Shown piece by piece: positions 1 through 12,094 of a stretch of DNA of 64,000 bases. Location of the stretch: positions 24,456 to 88,455 of the forward strand of contig NW_001865048.1 in the NCBI RefSeq assembly GCF_000002865.3, written 5' to 3'. Position 1 is the stretch's first letter; every line of letters begins with the position of its first letter. Below the pieces are notes generated by a model. That model saw nothing but the letters and a program-made list of their open reading frames with translations. It was not told the DNA's origin and ran no database searches. A program made the translations under genes and the position numbers. This DNA is from Monosiga brevicollis MX1 (lineage: Eukaryota > Opisthokonta > Choanoflagellata > Craspedida > Salpingoecidae).

Positions 1-1276
1 CGGTCAAACAGGGACAGTGAAGCGCCATCACTGTCGAGGCCCTGGGTCTACCACTGAGGTGATACGTTCACATACAAAGTCGCGGGCATTGGGGTTGGCT
101 TGGTGTCTTAGCAACAGACGTGCCACGTCGGTGTGACCCGCCACGCAGGCGTGGCGCAGCGCTGTCCAACCATTCTGTTCTCCGCACCAGATTAAACCAG
201 AAAACATCTTTTACGACAGCGGAGGCAGGGCCTGGGCCACAAACACCAGATACAGAGGTCATTTACACTCGCGCTTCCCACCTGGTCTTCGGCGTCCACC
301 TCCACCTGCTGGTGTTCCAGCAACAACTCGACAACAGCTGTATGCCCTGCGCCAGCAGCAACGTGCAGCGGCGTGCCTTGCGATGGCTAGACCAAGCAAA
401 GATTGAGGGCAGTGAGTGGGTGACGAGAGAGAACACGGCAGGAATCCAACAGCAAAAGGCAATGCGTGGGCGTGGAGGGGGGACGTGGGCGACCAACTTC
501 AACTTCATCAAAGTCATCCACCTCCTCGGCTTCAGCTAGGACGTCTTCGTGGGGCAGCTCTCCGGCGGCAGCCAGCTGTAAGAGGTAGCGCACAACCTCG
601 AGGCGGCCTTTGGCGCAGGCCGCGTGGAGGGGGGTCTGGCCGTTCTGAGGTGACGCAAAACATGCCCAGCCACAGTCGAGAGTCGCAATCACAGTGAGTC
701 AACGCAGAGAGCAGGAGGGCGTGAAGGCCGTCACTTTCGCACCAGGTTGATACTGAAAGAGGCACCCAGCGTCAGAAGCTGTTGCACAATGTCGAGATGA
801 CCCGCCTCAGCCGCCATGTGTAGGGGTGTGTCGTTGTTCTACGCCGATGTAACCGTCAAGGTGAGACCTTCGTAATGAGGAGAGACACATTCACGCAAAA
901 AGACTCGGGCAACCACAATGCACGCACAAGATATGTCTTGTTGTTGACGTCAGCACCGAGATCGACTAGCTGACGCACGAGCTCTGCATGTCCGTGGCGG
1001 CTGGCCATGTGCAGCGCCGTATTTCCGACCTGTCACGCCAAGGAGGCGCTCAAGTGAGGCACTTGCAGGCTCGGGGCATACTTGAGCACAGAGCATGTGA
1101 CAAACCGAATCCGCATGGGCCAAGGCCGCCTCCTGGGTCTGATCGGGCCACTTGGCCAGCAGATCCATGGCCGTGGTTGGATCGTTGAGCGCACAGGCGG
1201 CCACGAGCGACGCTGGGGTTGAATCACCCGACGTCGGTCTCACAGACCCATGCCCGACCCGATGAAACCCCGCCAT
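1..1276 (-). CDS. Ankyrin-repeat protein, 3' part beyond the window
   Basis: Only the 5' part of this minus-strand gene lies in the window. The chosen start is the ATG at 1276-1274 (MAGFHRVGHG); an in-frame upstream extension to about 1354 is possible. Five ankyrin repeats can be read, each on its own exon: GNTALHMASRHGHAELVRQL near 950-1030, NNDTPLHMAAEAGHLDIVQQ near 770-840, NGQTPLHAACAKGRLEVVRY near 575-650, TPLHVAAGAGHTAVVELLLE near 310-380 and GWTALRHACVAGHTDVARLL near 115-180. Introns with GT-AG ends separate them, so the exon pattern follows the repeat unit. An acidic stretch (EAEEVDDFDEVEV) follows the third repeat. Ankyrin repeats act as protein-binding scaffolds; no catalytic domain is visible here, so the function is unknown. 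The gene is divergent from the phosphatase at 2025. Confidence 0.8.
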
Positions 1277-2024
1277 GGTGGCGAGTGCACCAGCAAGCCC
1301 GAGATCGCGCCTCAAACCCCAAACTTCAGAGATGCCTGTGAACTCTCCGCACAATACCCTGAATGCCCTCCTCCCAAAAAAAAAAAAAAATGGCGCCGTT
1401 CAGTTTTTCTCTAGCACACCGGCCAATCACCGATTCCACACACAAACTACTCAAATCCATGTGAAGTCTGTTGGTTTGGTTATACACGAGAATAATAATT
1501 TCCACACATGCACGCAAATAGAAATTTCCCTCCTAACGTGTTTTGACAAGTTGTGAGTTTGCGGACCAACCAACGTTTTCACTGATTTCGCCTCCTGCGT
1601 TGATAAACCTCAAGACATCATCACTGATGTCGGCATTTGCACATCTCTCTCTCTCTCTCCTCTCTCTTTGTTTTTTTTTTTTCTTCGTGCCACGACTGTC
1701 GCGTCGGGACCGCTGGCGGGCGCTGTTTCTACGATTGCCGGCGGGCGCCGCACCTGCCGACTCAGTTTTTCCGACAGGCGGCAAGGATCCTCTGGCTGAT
1801 TACAAATGCCTCTGGATAACCCGAGCCCTGTCAAAGCCGCGACAAACAGCAGTCATCAAACTACCTGAAGACAAACCCTACTCTACGCCCTCCTTCGGGA
1901 TCATGTCCTGGTCATTCACAGGTCCTTGGACGAGTGGTTGCTCAAAGCCCGCCTAGTGGCGTCTTTTCCCCCTATCCCAGATTCCAAGCAGCTCGGCAGT
2001 CAGCGGCGCCGACGAGTCGCCGCC
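1277..2024. other. Divergent intergenic region
   Basis: This stretch lies between the start codons of the ankyrin gene and the receptor phosphatase and presumably holds both promoters. It contains a poly-A tract near 1376-1390 and a CT-rich run followed by poly-T near 1645-1682. I see no convincing coding sequence or recognisable core promoter motif. Confidence 0.5.
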
Positions 2025-5000
2025 ATGCGTGCCATGACTGCACCGAGCCACACAGGCCTTTTCCTGGCCCTTTGCACGGGCTTGCTTCTCTTGGTCCAGC
2101 TTCCGGGTCACGGACCGACCTTGTCGGCAGCAGCATGCGCTGCCATCGATCACTGCAACAGCTGCCCAGATGAGGTCCACTGCCTTCAGTGCGACACCGG
2201 TCGCTTTCTCTTTGACGACACCGCGTGCGTCGCCAACTGCAACGCAGAGAGCACTGCCACCGTTGCCTACTACAACAACGTAGCCCTGCGCACCTGTGAT
2301 CTTTGTCATCACACCTGTGCCCGCTGTGTGGGACCCGCGCTGGACGAGTGCACCAAATGTCAACCCGATGCCGGTTTCCTGCTGGAAACCACCTGCGTCG
2401 CCTCGTGCCCCATCTCCACTTTTGCTCAAGGCACCAATGACGACGCCAGCGGCCGTACCTGCCAGGACTGTGCCCCCGGCTGTGCACAGTGCTCCAATCC
2501 CACCACCTGCACGGCGTGTCTTCCCAACTGGTACATCGGCCTTGATAACGCCACCTGCGTCCAAGCTTGCCCAAACGGCTTTGGAGGACAGGCCAGCTCC
2601 AACACTTCTCTGGGTGGGCGCTGCGTACCTTGCGACAACGCCACCTCCTGCCGCACCTGCACCAGCAGTGCTCCGAACAGCTGCATTGATTGCTTCTTTG
2701 ACAAACTGGCCGAGGATGGCTTTTGTGTCGACGCTTGCCAAGTCGGCTTTTTCAATTCCTCCAACACCACCTGCACCCGTTGCGGTGATACCCTTGCCGG
2801 CTGCACCGAGTGCGATGCGGCCGGTGCCACCTGCCTGGTCTGCGATGCTCTTCATTACTTAGACCAAGGTACTTGTCATCCGCTCACCACTTGCTCCACG
2901 TGGACCTATGAGGGACAGGCTCCAACGGCCACGACGGACCGCCTCTGCGTTCCCTGTCCCGTCTGCCCAGAGGGATCGTACTTGGGTACCCCCTGCCAAG
3001 GCTCGAATACGGGCGTTTGCACCGCCTGCCTGACCGCCCAGGATTGTCCAGACTCTGGTAGCGCCACTCTGAGTGGCTCTTGTGGTCTTGACTTTGGCCC
3101 GCACTGCGCCCCACCCGCCAGTTCTGATCCTGCTCCAGCCCATCAGGTCCAGGCTCAGGCCCAGGTCACCTTCTCCAACGTTGCACCCGAGGCCAACGCC
3201 ACGGCAAGCCAGATTGCCAACGCCTTGCGCACAGTGTTTGCTTGGCCCGACGAGACCAACCTGACCGTCTTCAATCTCCAGACACCGACGGCCGATGCAC
3301 GCTCGTTCTATGCGCGTGCTCGCGTGCCTGCTGCCCTTGGAGCCGGTCTGCACACAGATTTGAGCAATGCACTGCGCTCTGACGACTTTCGCTCCGCCCT
3401 AGGTGCCAACTTCAACAACGCCGCTGTGGCTGTATCCGCCCTTCCGCTGCGCGTTGCTGCAGCGGGGCCGACGACCCTGACCACCAGTCAGACCACCTCC
3501 AACTCCACCTGGTTGGCCTGGGATAGCGCCACGCCTTCTGCCCATCTCGAGGGTTACTACATTCGTGCCCAAAACATCCAAACTAGCCAAGCGCTATTCT
3601 TCACCGTTTCGGGTACAGACCGTGCTCTTCTGAACTTCTCTCTTGGTGCTGGGCCATACCAGGTCCACGTGGCTGCCATCTATGGCGCCTCCGCTCCCGA
3701 ACCTGGTCGAGCAGCTCCGCTGAGGGCCGTTGTATCGCCGCTTGCCTGCAGCACCGGCTGCACCTCATGCAACGCTGAAGGCTGTGCTACGTGCGCTGCC
3801 AACTACACATTTAATGCTGCCAATGCTTCTTGCACTGCCTCGTCGGGTGATACCGGTCCCTCGAGCAGCAGTTGTGGACAACTGGGTGCTTTTGACCTTT
3901 GTGGAACTGGTCTCATCATTCTCATTGTCATCTTCAGCATGGCCTTTCTGTTGCTCTTACTGCTCCTTTATTGCCTCTGTACCCGTCGACGCGTTGCCAT
4001 CAAGCAAGAGTTGGAGGCGGCCGATAATCTGGAAATCAAAGACGTTCGCTTTGTACCCAAGTGGACACAGATGGGTGATAAGTTTAGGTTCGTGACTACC
4101 CCACTGGTCGTAGCCTTTGATCTTCCCCTTTGTCGTCCTCGCATTGTCATCACATGGCTGCTTGCTTGACCTCACGCTTATCTTGCGCCAAGCAGAGGGC
4201 GTATGACACAATCGCGCCCGCTTAACGTGTCCCAGCTTGAAGCCAGTTCACGGGATCCCACCATGCTGCAAAGTGAATACGAGTCGATTCCGCCAAATGC
4301 AGCGTCCGTCGACGAGTTGCCATCCGGCGTTGAGTCGCGGAATCGTTCTCCCTCTGTTCTACCCAACATCCACTCGCGCGTCTACCTGTCCGTCGACATG
4401 AGTAGCGACACAGCTTTGCGCGACGAGTACATCAACGCCAACTATATGCGGGGTCTTGGTGGCGTCGACCGCCGCTTCATTCTGACCCAAGCCCCAAGCC
4501 CGACTACCTGCGAGGTGAGTGCCTTGGTTTCGATTTGGCCACTGTACCGTTTGTTCTGGTCACGCTTGTGCGTTTGTCATCTCACTGTCAACTTTGTTCT
4601 TTGCCCACCCACGTCCTCGAACCGCTCAGGACTTTTGGCATATGGTCTGGGATCAAGAGTGTAGTGTTGTGGTACAATGTCATGGTCTAGTTGAAGACGG
4701 CGTTGCCGTCGGCACACGATACTGGCCAACCCGTACCATCTGGCACCAGATGCCCGTCATGACAACCCATGGTCCCAAGAAAACCCGCAAGCGCACCGTA
4801 CGTTCTGTCACACCATGAAACCATCTGCCGGCGATGCATTTACTTCTGTTGAGGGATGTGGAGTGGACTGGCATTTCTTTTGCCTTCCGTCTTGCCCATT
4901 CGCTTTCGCTTGGCTGCCTTGTTCTGCCTGTCGAATGCCTGGCTGAGCATCACATGCTTGGGTTCTTGACTTAGATTCGCTTGAACGACTACAAGATCAA

Positions 5001-6639
5001 ACTTGTCCACGAAGCCGAGCTGGATCATGCCATTTACAGCCGCATCAAGCTGTGGAAGGGCGCCTTGGGCCCACGCACACTGACCCACGTATGGATGCTG
5101 TCGACAGGCAGCAAGCGTGAGCCGCAGCACGCACGCACCTGGAACACCGTGGTGCGCGACGTGGCCGGCATGCGCACAGGCTCGGCCCCTGTCGTGGTCC
5201 ACTGTCCGCTGGGCATCGAGCGAGGAGCCGTGTTTGTGGCCCTGGACATCTTGCAAATGCAGCTTATTCAGCAAGGCACAGCCGATGTACTGGGCACGGT
5301 CTGCCAGCTGCGCCAGGACCGCGGCCTCTGCATCAATTCGCTTGTAAGTTTTTTTGATTTTTTCTTTGTTCTGAATTTTCATTCGCCTTGCTTTTTTTTT
5401 TTTGCTTCTGAACATTCGCTTTGCTTTTTTCTTTTTTTTTGTTCTGAATTTTCATTTTGGTTTTTTTTTTGTTTTTTTGATTCTGAATTTTAATTTTCAT
5501 TTGCTTTGTGTGTTCTTAACTTTCATCTGCTTTGCTTTTTTTTTTTTTTTTTTTGGTTCTGAATTTTAATTCGCTTTGCTTGTTTTTTTTGGGGTTCTGA
5601 ATTTCATTTGCTTTTTTTTTTTTTTTTTTGTTTTTTTTTTTTTTTGTTTTTGTTTTTGTTTTTGTTTTTGTTTTTTTGTTTTTGTTTGTTTTTGTCCCAC
5701 ACTCTCATGCATCCGTGCTCAGTGTGCTCGACATCAAGCTCATGCATGCGATGCGTTTGACTTTTGAATGCACCTGTGTGGCGAGCAGGAGCAGTATCGC
5801 TTCTTGCATGCAGCAGCCTGGACATTTGCCCGCACCCATGAGAACCAGCTGGGGCGCGCTCGACAGCTGACCATGGGAGCTCACACGTCCAATCCAACCT
5901 TCGCGGCGCAGGCACTTGAACACGATGAAGTGTCTCTCATGGCAGAGTCTGCACGCCTTCGCCTTGATACGGCGGGACCACGCGAAGCTATTCCGGCTGC
6001 ATGGTCCCTGTCCGAGGATTCTGATGCCTCTGCTTCAGATGCACCAATGCGCCGACACGATGACACCTCGGTGCCTGTGGCCTTGCATTCGCGCCCAACG
6101 TCTGCATCGCGCGGTCTCCCAAGGAGTTCCGCGCCTCGCACAGGCAACAGCAGTCACCAACAGCAAAGTCGCCGTCACAGGAGCCAACAGAGGAGAAGCA
6201 GCAGTAGCAGCAGTAGTAGCACTGAGGATGATTATGATGTCGCGGGCCGACGGCTCCTGCACTCGCCTAATGACGCAACTGTAATTCAGTTTGATGGTGA
6301 TAGTGATAGTGACAGCAGGAGCAGCAGCGACGAGAGTACCGCCTCTGGGTCCATCCGGCTCACTGCAACGGGTCGAGGCGCGCGACCTCGCTCTCGTCCG
6401 ACGGCTGACTCGCGCGCATCGCATCGCAGCGATGAGAGTGCTTTGGTAAATTCTGGCCCCACTATCTTCCCCTCTCCACGCTTGATCGCCGGTGTTCGTT
6501 CACTTGCCCGTCGTGTCTGATTTTTGTTGTTGTTTGTTTTTAGATCATCATGGCTAGCCCTGAAGTGGTGCACGAGGGCGAGACAAGCTTTACAGACCGC
6601 CTCATGCAAGCCGTCATGGAGCAGGCAGGCCGACAGTAA
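2025..6639 (+). CDS. Receptor-type protein tyrosine phosphatase, probably inactive
   Basis: The start is the ATG at 2025, followed by a signal peptide (LFLALCTGLLLLVQL). The ectodomain has many furin-like Cys-rich repeats (CxxC pairs, to about 3050), a linker, and a stretch resembling FN3 (about 3480-3730). A membrane span (LIILIVIFSMAFLLLLLLLY) lies near 3910-3970. After an intron at about 4089-4198 comes one PTP domain: RNRSPSVLPNIHSRVYL, YINANYM, ILTQAPSPTTCEDFWHMVW, RYWP, VVVHCPLGIERG (about 5190-5225) and EQYRFLH after a 445-bp T-rich intron (5344-5788). The Cys and Arg of CX5R remain. The KNRY tyrosine is Ser, no WPD aspartate is visible (STGSKREPQ stands in its place), and the residue after the P-loop Arg is Gly. 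I infer a pseudophosphatase or a very weak enzyme that binds phosphotyrosine. The tail is Ser-rich; the last exon ends AGRQ-stop at 6637-6639. Confidence 0.87.
5344..5788 (+). repeat. T-rich intron with degenerate tandem repeat
   Basis: This intron of the phosphatase gene is much longer than its neighbours and consists of poly-T runs joined by recurring variants of TTCTGAATTTTCATTCGCTTT. I count about six or seven degenerate copies between 5350 and 5610, followed by a (T)nG run to about 5695. Exon phase is kept across it (INSL joins EQYRFLH). Confidence 0.7.
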
Positions 6640-7129
6640 CCAAGCCCGTGGCCAGCGGCTTCAAAGGGTGTCCTATTCGAACCCCCTCCCAACCCCCGCT
6701 TTTTCTTTGCGATCTTTTGAGTTTTGACGAGGTGTTGAGTGTTGTCGAACTGTCGACAGCCAGATACTAATCAACATAATGTGACCCCACTGTTCTTTCT
6801 CAGTGTGCTTTCGCTTCGCTCCTTTTTTTGTTATTGGCGACACATCTTCGGATGTCGATTGATAACATGAAACATGTGAGAAAGCAGAGGCAAGGAAAGC
6901 CACCTTTTATCCGGTGCCAGCTCAAGCCGCAAAGCAGTGCGAGCGAGTTTCCATCAAACCTCAAGGCTAAGATGACTAAAGTCCACATAGAGAGGGCCCA
7001 CAGGGCCAGGTTAGTCAGGTGTACAACGCAAGACAACTCGTCGTGCACACGATCAAGATGCTCTCAAGGCAGCGCTTGGGTTCGCCCCCTCAAGGCGTTT
7101 GAGCCGAATTATGCAGTCTTGCGGCAATC
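6640..7129. other. Convergent intergenic region
   Basis: This lies tail to tail between the phosphatase and the PPP1R37-like gene. I see no coding sequence, repeat or RNA gene. It should contain the two 3' untranslated regions. Confidence 0.45.
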
Positions 7130-10100
7130 TCAGTCGGTCCCAGGTTGAGCTGACTCGGTCAGCATCGATTCGGAATGCCCAGATCCGTTGGTTTTGGGTT
7201 CGTCCTTTGTTGTCTGCGCGACAGGGACGGAGGTTGTCTCCGGTTCGCGGGCCAGCTCGGGCGATGCCGTACCCGTGGAGTTGGACGTTGTCGCTTGCAG
7301 TGTGAGGTCGTGCATCTCCTTCTCATCCACCAACACATTTGCGAGATCGGCGGTGTCATCTCCTAAAAGACCTTGTGGGCTTGCTGCGACGTCGTCGTCA
7401 TTGCACAGCGTTTCGTTCAGGGGCTCGAGCGCAATTTCATGGGTAAGAGATGGATCCTTAGAGCTGTTGCCATCCTCAACCACGAGACCGTCATCGAGGG
7501 ACATGTCCCCGAGTATTTGCTCATCAAGACTATTGGTGTCGCTTTTGGCGTCGTCGATCTCCTCAGTTTCCTGTTTGGCGTTTCCCTGCAACAGATCCAG
7601 CTCGTCGACTTCGCTGCCAGCCTCCTCCTCGTTGGCCTCTTCAGTCAAGGCGTGAAGCTTGCTTGAAGCTGCCATCCCAGTGGCAACGCCACTGGGTGGG
7701 TCACTGGGCGAGCGGCCCGTATGCATCATAGCATCCACATCAACATAAGACCCATTTAGACCAAGACGTAGATCGTGTGCCGCAGTGGCTGCCACTTCCG
7801 CCGCAGCACCAGTCAACCCATCGTCAGCATCAGCAGTGTTCAAAGCTTCAACCTCGGGATGAATGTCAGGCGAGTTGATGGGACGTGTGCGGCGCACAGG
7901 TAGCGTGCCACTGCGACGGAGTCCCGACGTTGGACCAACATTCAGATCATCTTGAGCGTTGCGATTACGTGCACAGTGTTCCTGCAGCAACGACAAGGCC
8001 GAGTTGCATCGTTCCTGTTCGACCGCCGTGGCATCTCTGCAAGGACCGATTCATTCCATCAAAGAGTGAGCAAAAACACAGATTCCTCGCGGGACGAGCG
8101 TTGATGCGTGGCGTCCACGGGTGTGACGCACGGTTTGATGGAAATGGTGTCCACCATCAACACAGAAAGGCGCCTGTTTGTTTTCATGATTCGCCTAGAG
8201 CATGAGCAAGCCAGTGGCCAAGGATGATGAGGCATGAGGCAGGCTGACAGATTCAGGCCCGATAGAACTGAGGCAACATATCAACCAACTCTAGTGCAAA
8301 GAGGGAGGCAGCGTCCAGCGCCGATCCACGCAAATCCAATTCGGTCAAGGCCATGTTCTCGGCCATACCCTCGGCCAACGCCACGAAAGCTATTGATCCG
8401 TCAAGACCACACGGTAAGTCATGGCCATGGCACATTGGGCCGTCCCATTTGCATGATGGAAAACACAATCAGGTTGTCAGCCAATGTATCTTGACGCACC
8501 TTCAGCGCAAATTTGACAGTTTCGCAATAATAGCTGATGCAGGTTCTGTTGTAGTAGCAGGTCCTTGAGGCGCACAAACTTTGTCAAAGCAGGAGACTAG
8601 TGAGAGTGAGATGCCAGACGCACAAGGGTACATGAAACATGCACCAAGTCGAGACTCACGCCTTCGGCATTGACGGCGAGGTTGAAGTTGTCAGAGAGAT
8701 CCAAATTGCGAAGTCGATAGCGCAGCAGCGCCTATATAGCACCCAACCAAACAGCATCAGGCACGGCAACTTAAGTGTGCAATCTAGCGGAATTTGCGTC
8801 TTGTTTGTGCAGACCATGTGGATCCGAAGAACACCAACGGACCGTGAAAAGAGCGGCAGCACCAACGGGTGAGACGCCGTTGTTTTGGGCCAACAGCGCG
8901 CGAATGTTGGCGGCGGGTTGAGCGTTTTGAAATAGTCCACCAAGCGTATCTGTTCAAAGCAAAGGGCCATGCGAGGCAAGCGGGGTCCGATGAGAGACAA
9001 CTGTGAAGCCAGCGCAAGCACGCCACAGGCATCGAACCCATGGCAACTCAAGCACAGTTTAGCAACAAACCCGGAAAACCAAACATACCTTTCAGTCGGT
9101 TGTTGCTCAGGTCGAGGCAGACCAGTCGTGAGGGATACTGCGTCAGGGGTGCCAGCATTGAAGCACACCCTCGGCCCATCTACACCAAACCGGCGGTCAT
9201 GTGCGCAAGATGAAACCATTGGCCATCAAGAAGGAAGCGAGTTGACCAGCCAAGCAGGCGTAGGCTTTTGCACGCACTCGGTTGCCACAGAGGGAGAGCT
9301 TGTACAATCGCGGCATTTGTAGGACAAACGCCACGAGATGGCCAAGAAGCATGGGTGAGTCGAGATGACACTGATCCAACACCAGGGTCTTGACATTGGC
9401 GTCCTTTAGACCCTTGCCCAGTTGCTCGACCGCAGCCCGGTCCATAGGAATACGACTTAGATCCAGCCGCTCGAGGAGGTCAAGGTGGCGCGACAAGAGC
9501 GCAATGTCATGAAGACCAGTAGCGGTGACGTCCGGGTTTCCTAGATGGGCCGGTGGAGTGAGCGGAAGTTGGGGAGATCTGATGGAAGGCATCTTGAGCA
9601 ACACGCAGTGCACTGCGCACGCACCGGCAATGGACAACTCGGTAATGCATTTCCGGGCATGCAAGTTATTCACAAGTCCACGAAGGTGTGGATCGCTCAG
9701 ATGGCAATCTGCAGCATCAGGCGAAGTTGTGCGAGCAGCAGGTGAAGCCAGGTGGTGCGGTCCACTCTGCCCAAAGCAAGCACCGCCATCTTCAAGCGCG
9801 AGACGACGGTGCATGGTATGCGTGATAAAAAAAATCCATCAGAAACAAACCTTCGAGAACAATGACGCGAAGGTCGACCCAGCAGGAGAGGACGTCGCAA
9901 AAGCACCAAAAGCTCTGCCGGATGCCCAGATCGTCGTCTAGGTAGGTGTGGGACAGACGGCCGATCACGGGCCGGTGAGCGCGTGGCCGGCCGAGAGTTG
10001 GCGAGGAAAGGTGTGCAAAGACCCACCGCGAATGATCAGCTGACGGCGCGCCTCCATGTCGCCATCTCGGGCGCGAGTGAGCTGCTCACAGATGGCGTCC

Positions 10101-10674
10101 AGGGGTTCAACCTTGTGGCTGCGGCAGAGTGACTCATAGTTGCTGATGAGACTGCGAAAGATGGTGCCCTTGGAAAACATGCTCCGACTCATTTGCTCGC
10201 GCTGCACATCCATGTCAAGACATTGTCATAAAGGGCACATGCGTGAGGCCCAAAGAAGAAATCAAGCCAGAGGGGCACAACCTGCAAAGGCTTTGGAGCC
10301 TTTGACGTGGCACGGGAGAGATTCAGTGGACACCCTGGGGACGAACCGTGGCCTTGTCGTCTGCAGGCTCGTGAGGCAGGTCAAAGGAGACATGGCCGAC
10401 GTGGCCTGTCGCTTGTCGAATGAGACTACATTGGCGAGTCGGGTATCCATGCCACGGACACGGACCAGCACAATATGAGTGCACGAGCAATAGCTGGGCT
10501 AGGGCTCAGGCTCGTATAGACGCACCTGAGCTGAGAGCGAGGCGATCGCGTATACGGCGCGCGGGGTACATCGGTTTTGAGAATGGATGGGGGCAGAGCC
10601 TCCTTGTGTTGCACGGTAATCTTATCGCAAGGTCCACCGTTGACCATGCTTCGGAACCAGCCCGAGAAGGACAT
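7130..10674 (-). CDS. PPP1R37: PPP1R37-like leucine-rich repeat protein
   Basis: The start is the ATG at 10674-10672 (MSFSGWFRSMVNGG). The first exon carries PPSILKTDVPRAPY and the second ATGHVGHVSFDLPHE, which recall the phosphatase-1-binding N-terminus of PPP1R37/LRRC68. The next exon (SNYESLCRSHKVEPLDAICE, near 10110-10175) matches the conserved helix before the LRRs in that family. RNI-type leucine-rich repeats follow on small exons: LDLLERLDLSRIPMD, VKTLVLDQCHLDSP, LYKLSLCGNRV, RLVCLDLSNNRLKG, YRLRNLDLSDNFNL, LHQLLLRNCQI and MALTELDLRGSALD. The last exon (from about 8030 down) encodes about 290 residues of acidic, low-complexity tail ending SAQPGTD-stop at 7132-7130. The family regulates protein phosphatase 1; I infer the same here. 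The exact junction between the last LRR exon (near 8265-8400) and the tail is uncertain. Confidence 0.72.
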
Positions 10675-12094
10675 GATATCGGTGTGCGATGAACCCCAAG
10701 GCAGACACTACCACAAGACCAAAGGCACGGAGAGAAAGCCCCACCACCAAGCACTAGCTTTGAAATAAAAACGCCTGGACTATGCTCGTCAAAAGCTGCA
10801 CATGGTCTGCGCACGTCCTCCCTCATCAGCTCGCAATGTCGGCAGCTTTTCAAATGCTCTCGAGGGGAGCAGGTCCACGTGCGATCGTATCAACATTCAA
10901 ACGGCAGTCTCAGGATGAAGGCGTTTTTGATGGTGTTGCACCTATCTGCTCGATCCATCAAGACAACGTGTATGAGCCTCATGCGCAGGCCTCGGTGGCG
11001 CGCGGCAACAGGGGCCGTGCGAGGCGGAAACACACGATTCGTGCTGGCAACATGCGACGTACCACTTCAAGTTCTAAAGGCCCGGTGGACCAAGGCACGT
11101 AACCACCCCAACTCACGGGCATGCACAAGTCGATACTCGAGCTGATTGCTGATTGCTGATTGCACCAACTGTCGTCACTGGCCGCCGTCGCCACCGTCGC
11201 TGCCGTTGACGCACACACACACGCAGTCGTCGTCGTCGTCGTTTGCCACGATGGCGTGTGTGTGAATCTGACTGTCTTCCACTGTCTTCGGGTGTGGTCA
11301 CATCGCTGATTGGGTGTGATGACTCGCCTTGTGTTCATGCTTGGCTCGCCGTGCATGGGTGTGAGATTCATGGAGCAAGAGTGTGTTTGTAGCATATCAA
11401 TGCGTAATCGCAGCCGGAGGTCAGTTAATGTTGTAGATTCCAGAGAACATGCAGATTTTTACTGTAACACAACTATACTACACGTTTATTTAATATGAAA
11501 TCATTACGGTGTTTTCGTAGTAAGTTACGTGGGATCTGTTATGCCTGCCGAGTGCTTGCCCGTGTCATTCAACACCTCAAGCGACACATTTGTCACACTT
11601 TATTCATCAAAATAACAAAGCCACCTCGGAAATGTCATCACGTTTGAGTATACTACTAACAGGCCGTCCGCCCACTTTTTTTTTTCCCGCCCAATCGGAA
11701 AAAAAAAAAAAAAACGACGGCGGCGACGGGCAGCAGCAAAAGCGGCGGCGCCGTTCAGTAGCTAGGGGCCGCGTGAACATTTTCTTTTGGGTGACTTGCC
11801 AATTGCATGCTCCCTTGACCAGCTGGTGAGCTACCTCCGTCCCGGCTTGTTGTCCTGTTTTCCTTTCCTTTTTCCCCCTTCCGGTCAAGCGGACGAGCGT
11901 GGACTCCTCCTCCTTGTGGGAGCAAGAGACGATCGTTTGGTCCTTTGATCATTCAGCCTCGGCCAATGGAACTTGGCTCATTTCCCTCCTGCCTGCCTGC
12001 CTCTGTGCAGATTTAGACTCTGTTCGGAAATTTTCAAGAAGGACTTCAAGACTGTCCAGAGGCTCGCCTGAGCCTGCCTCGTGCAGCCAGCATC
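10675..12094. other. Divergent intergenic region
   Basis: This 1.4-kb stretch separates the starts of the PPP1R37-like gene and the flippase. It has a short tandem repeat of TGATTGC (three copies, 11143-11163), a run of CGT/GTC triplets near 11225-11245 and a poly-A tract near 11699-11714. I see no convincing coding exon. Confidence 0.45.

Noticed and set aside
1953-2855. A 300-codon minus-strand frame opposite the phosphatase ectodomain
   Set aside because: It is a shadow of the Cys-rich coding exon; the plus frame has a signal peptide, CxxC repeats and a membrane span.
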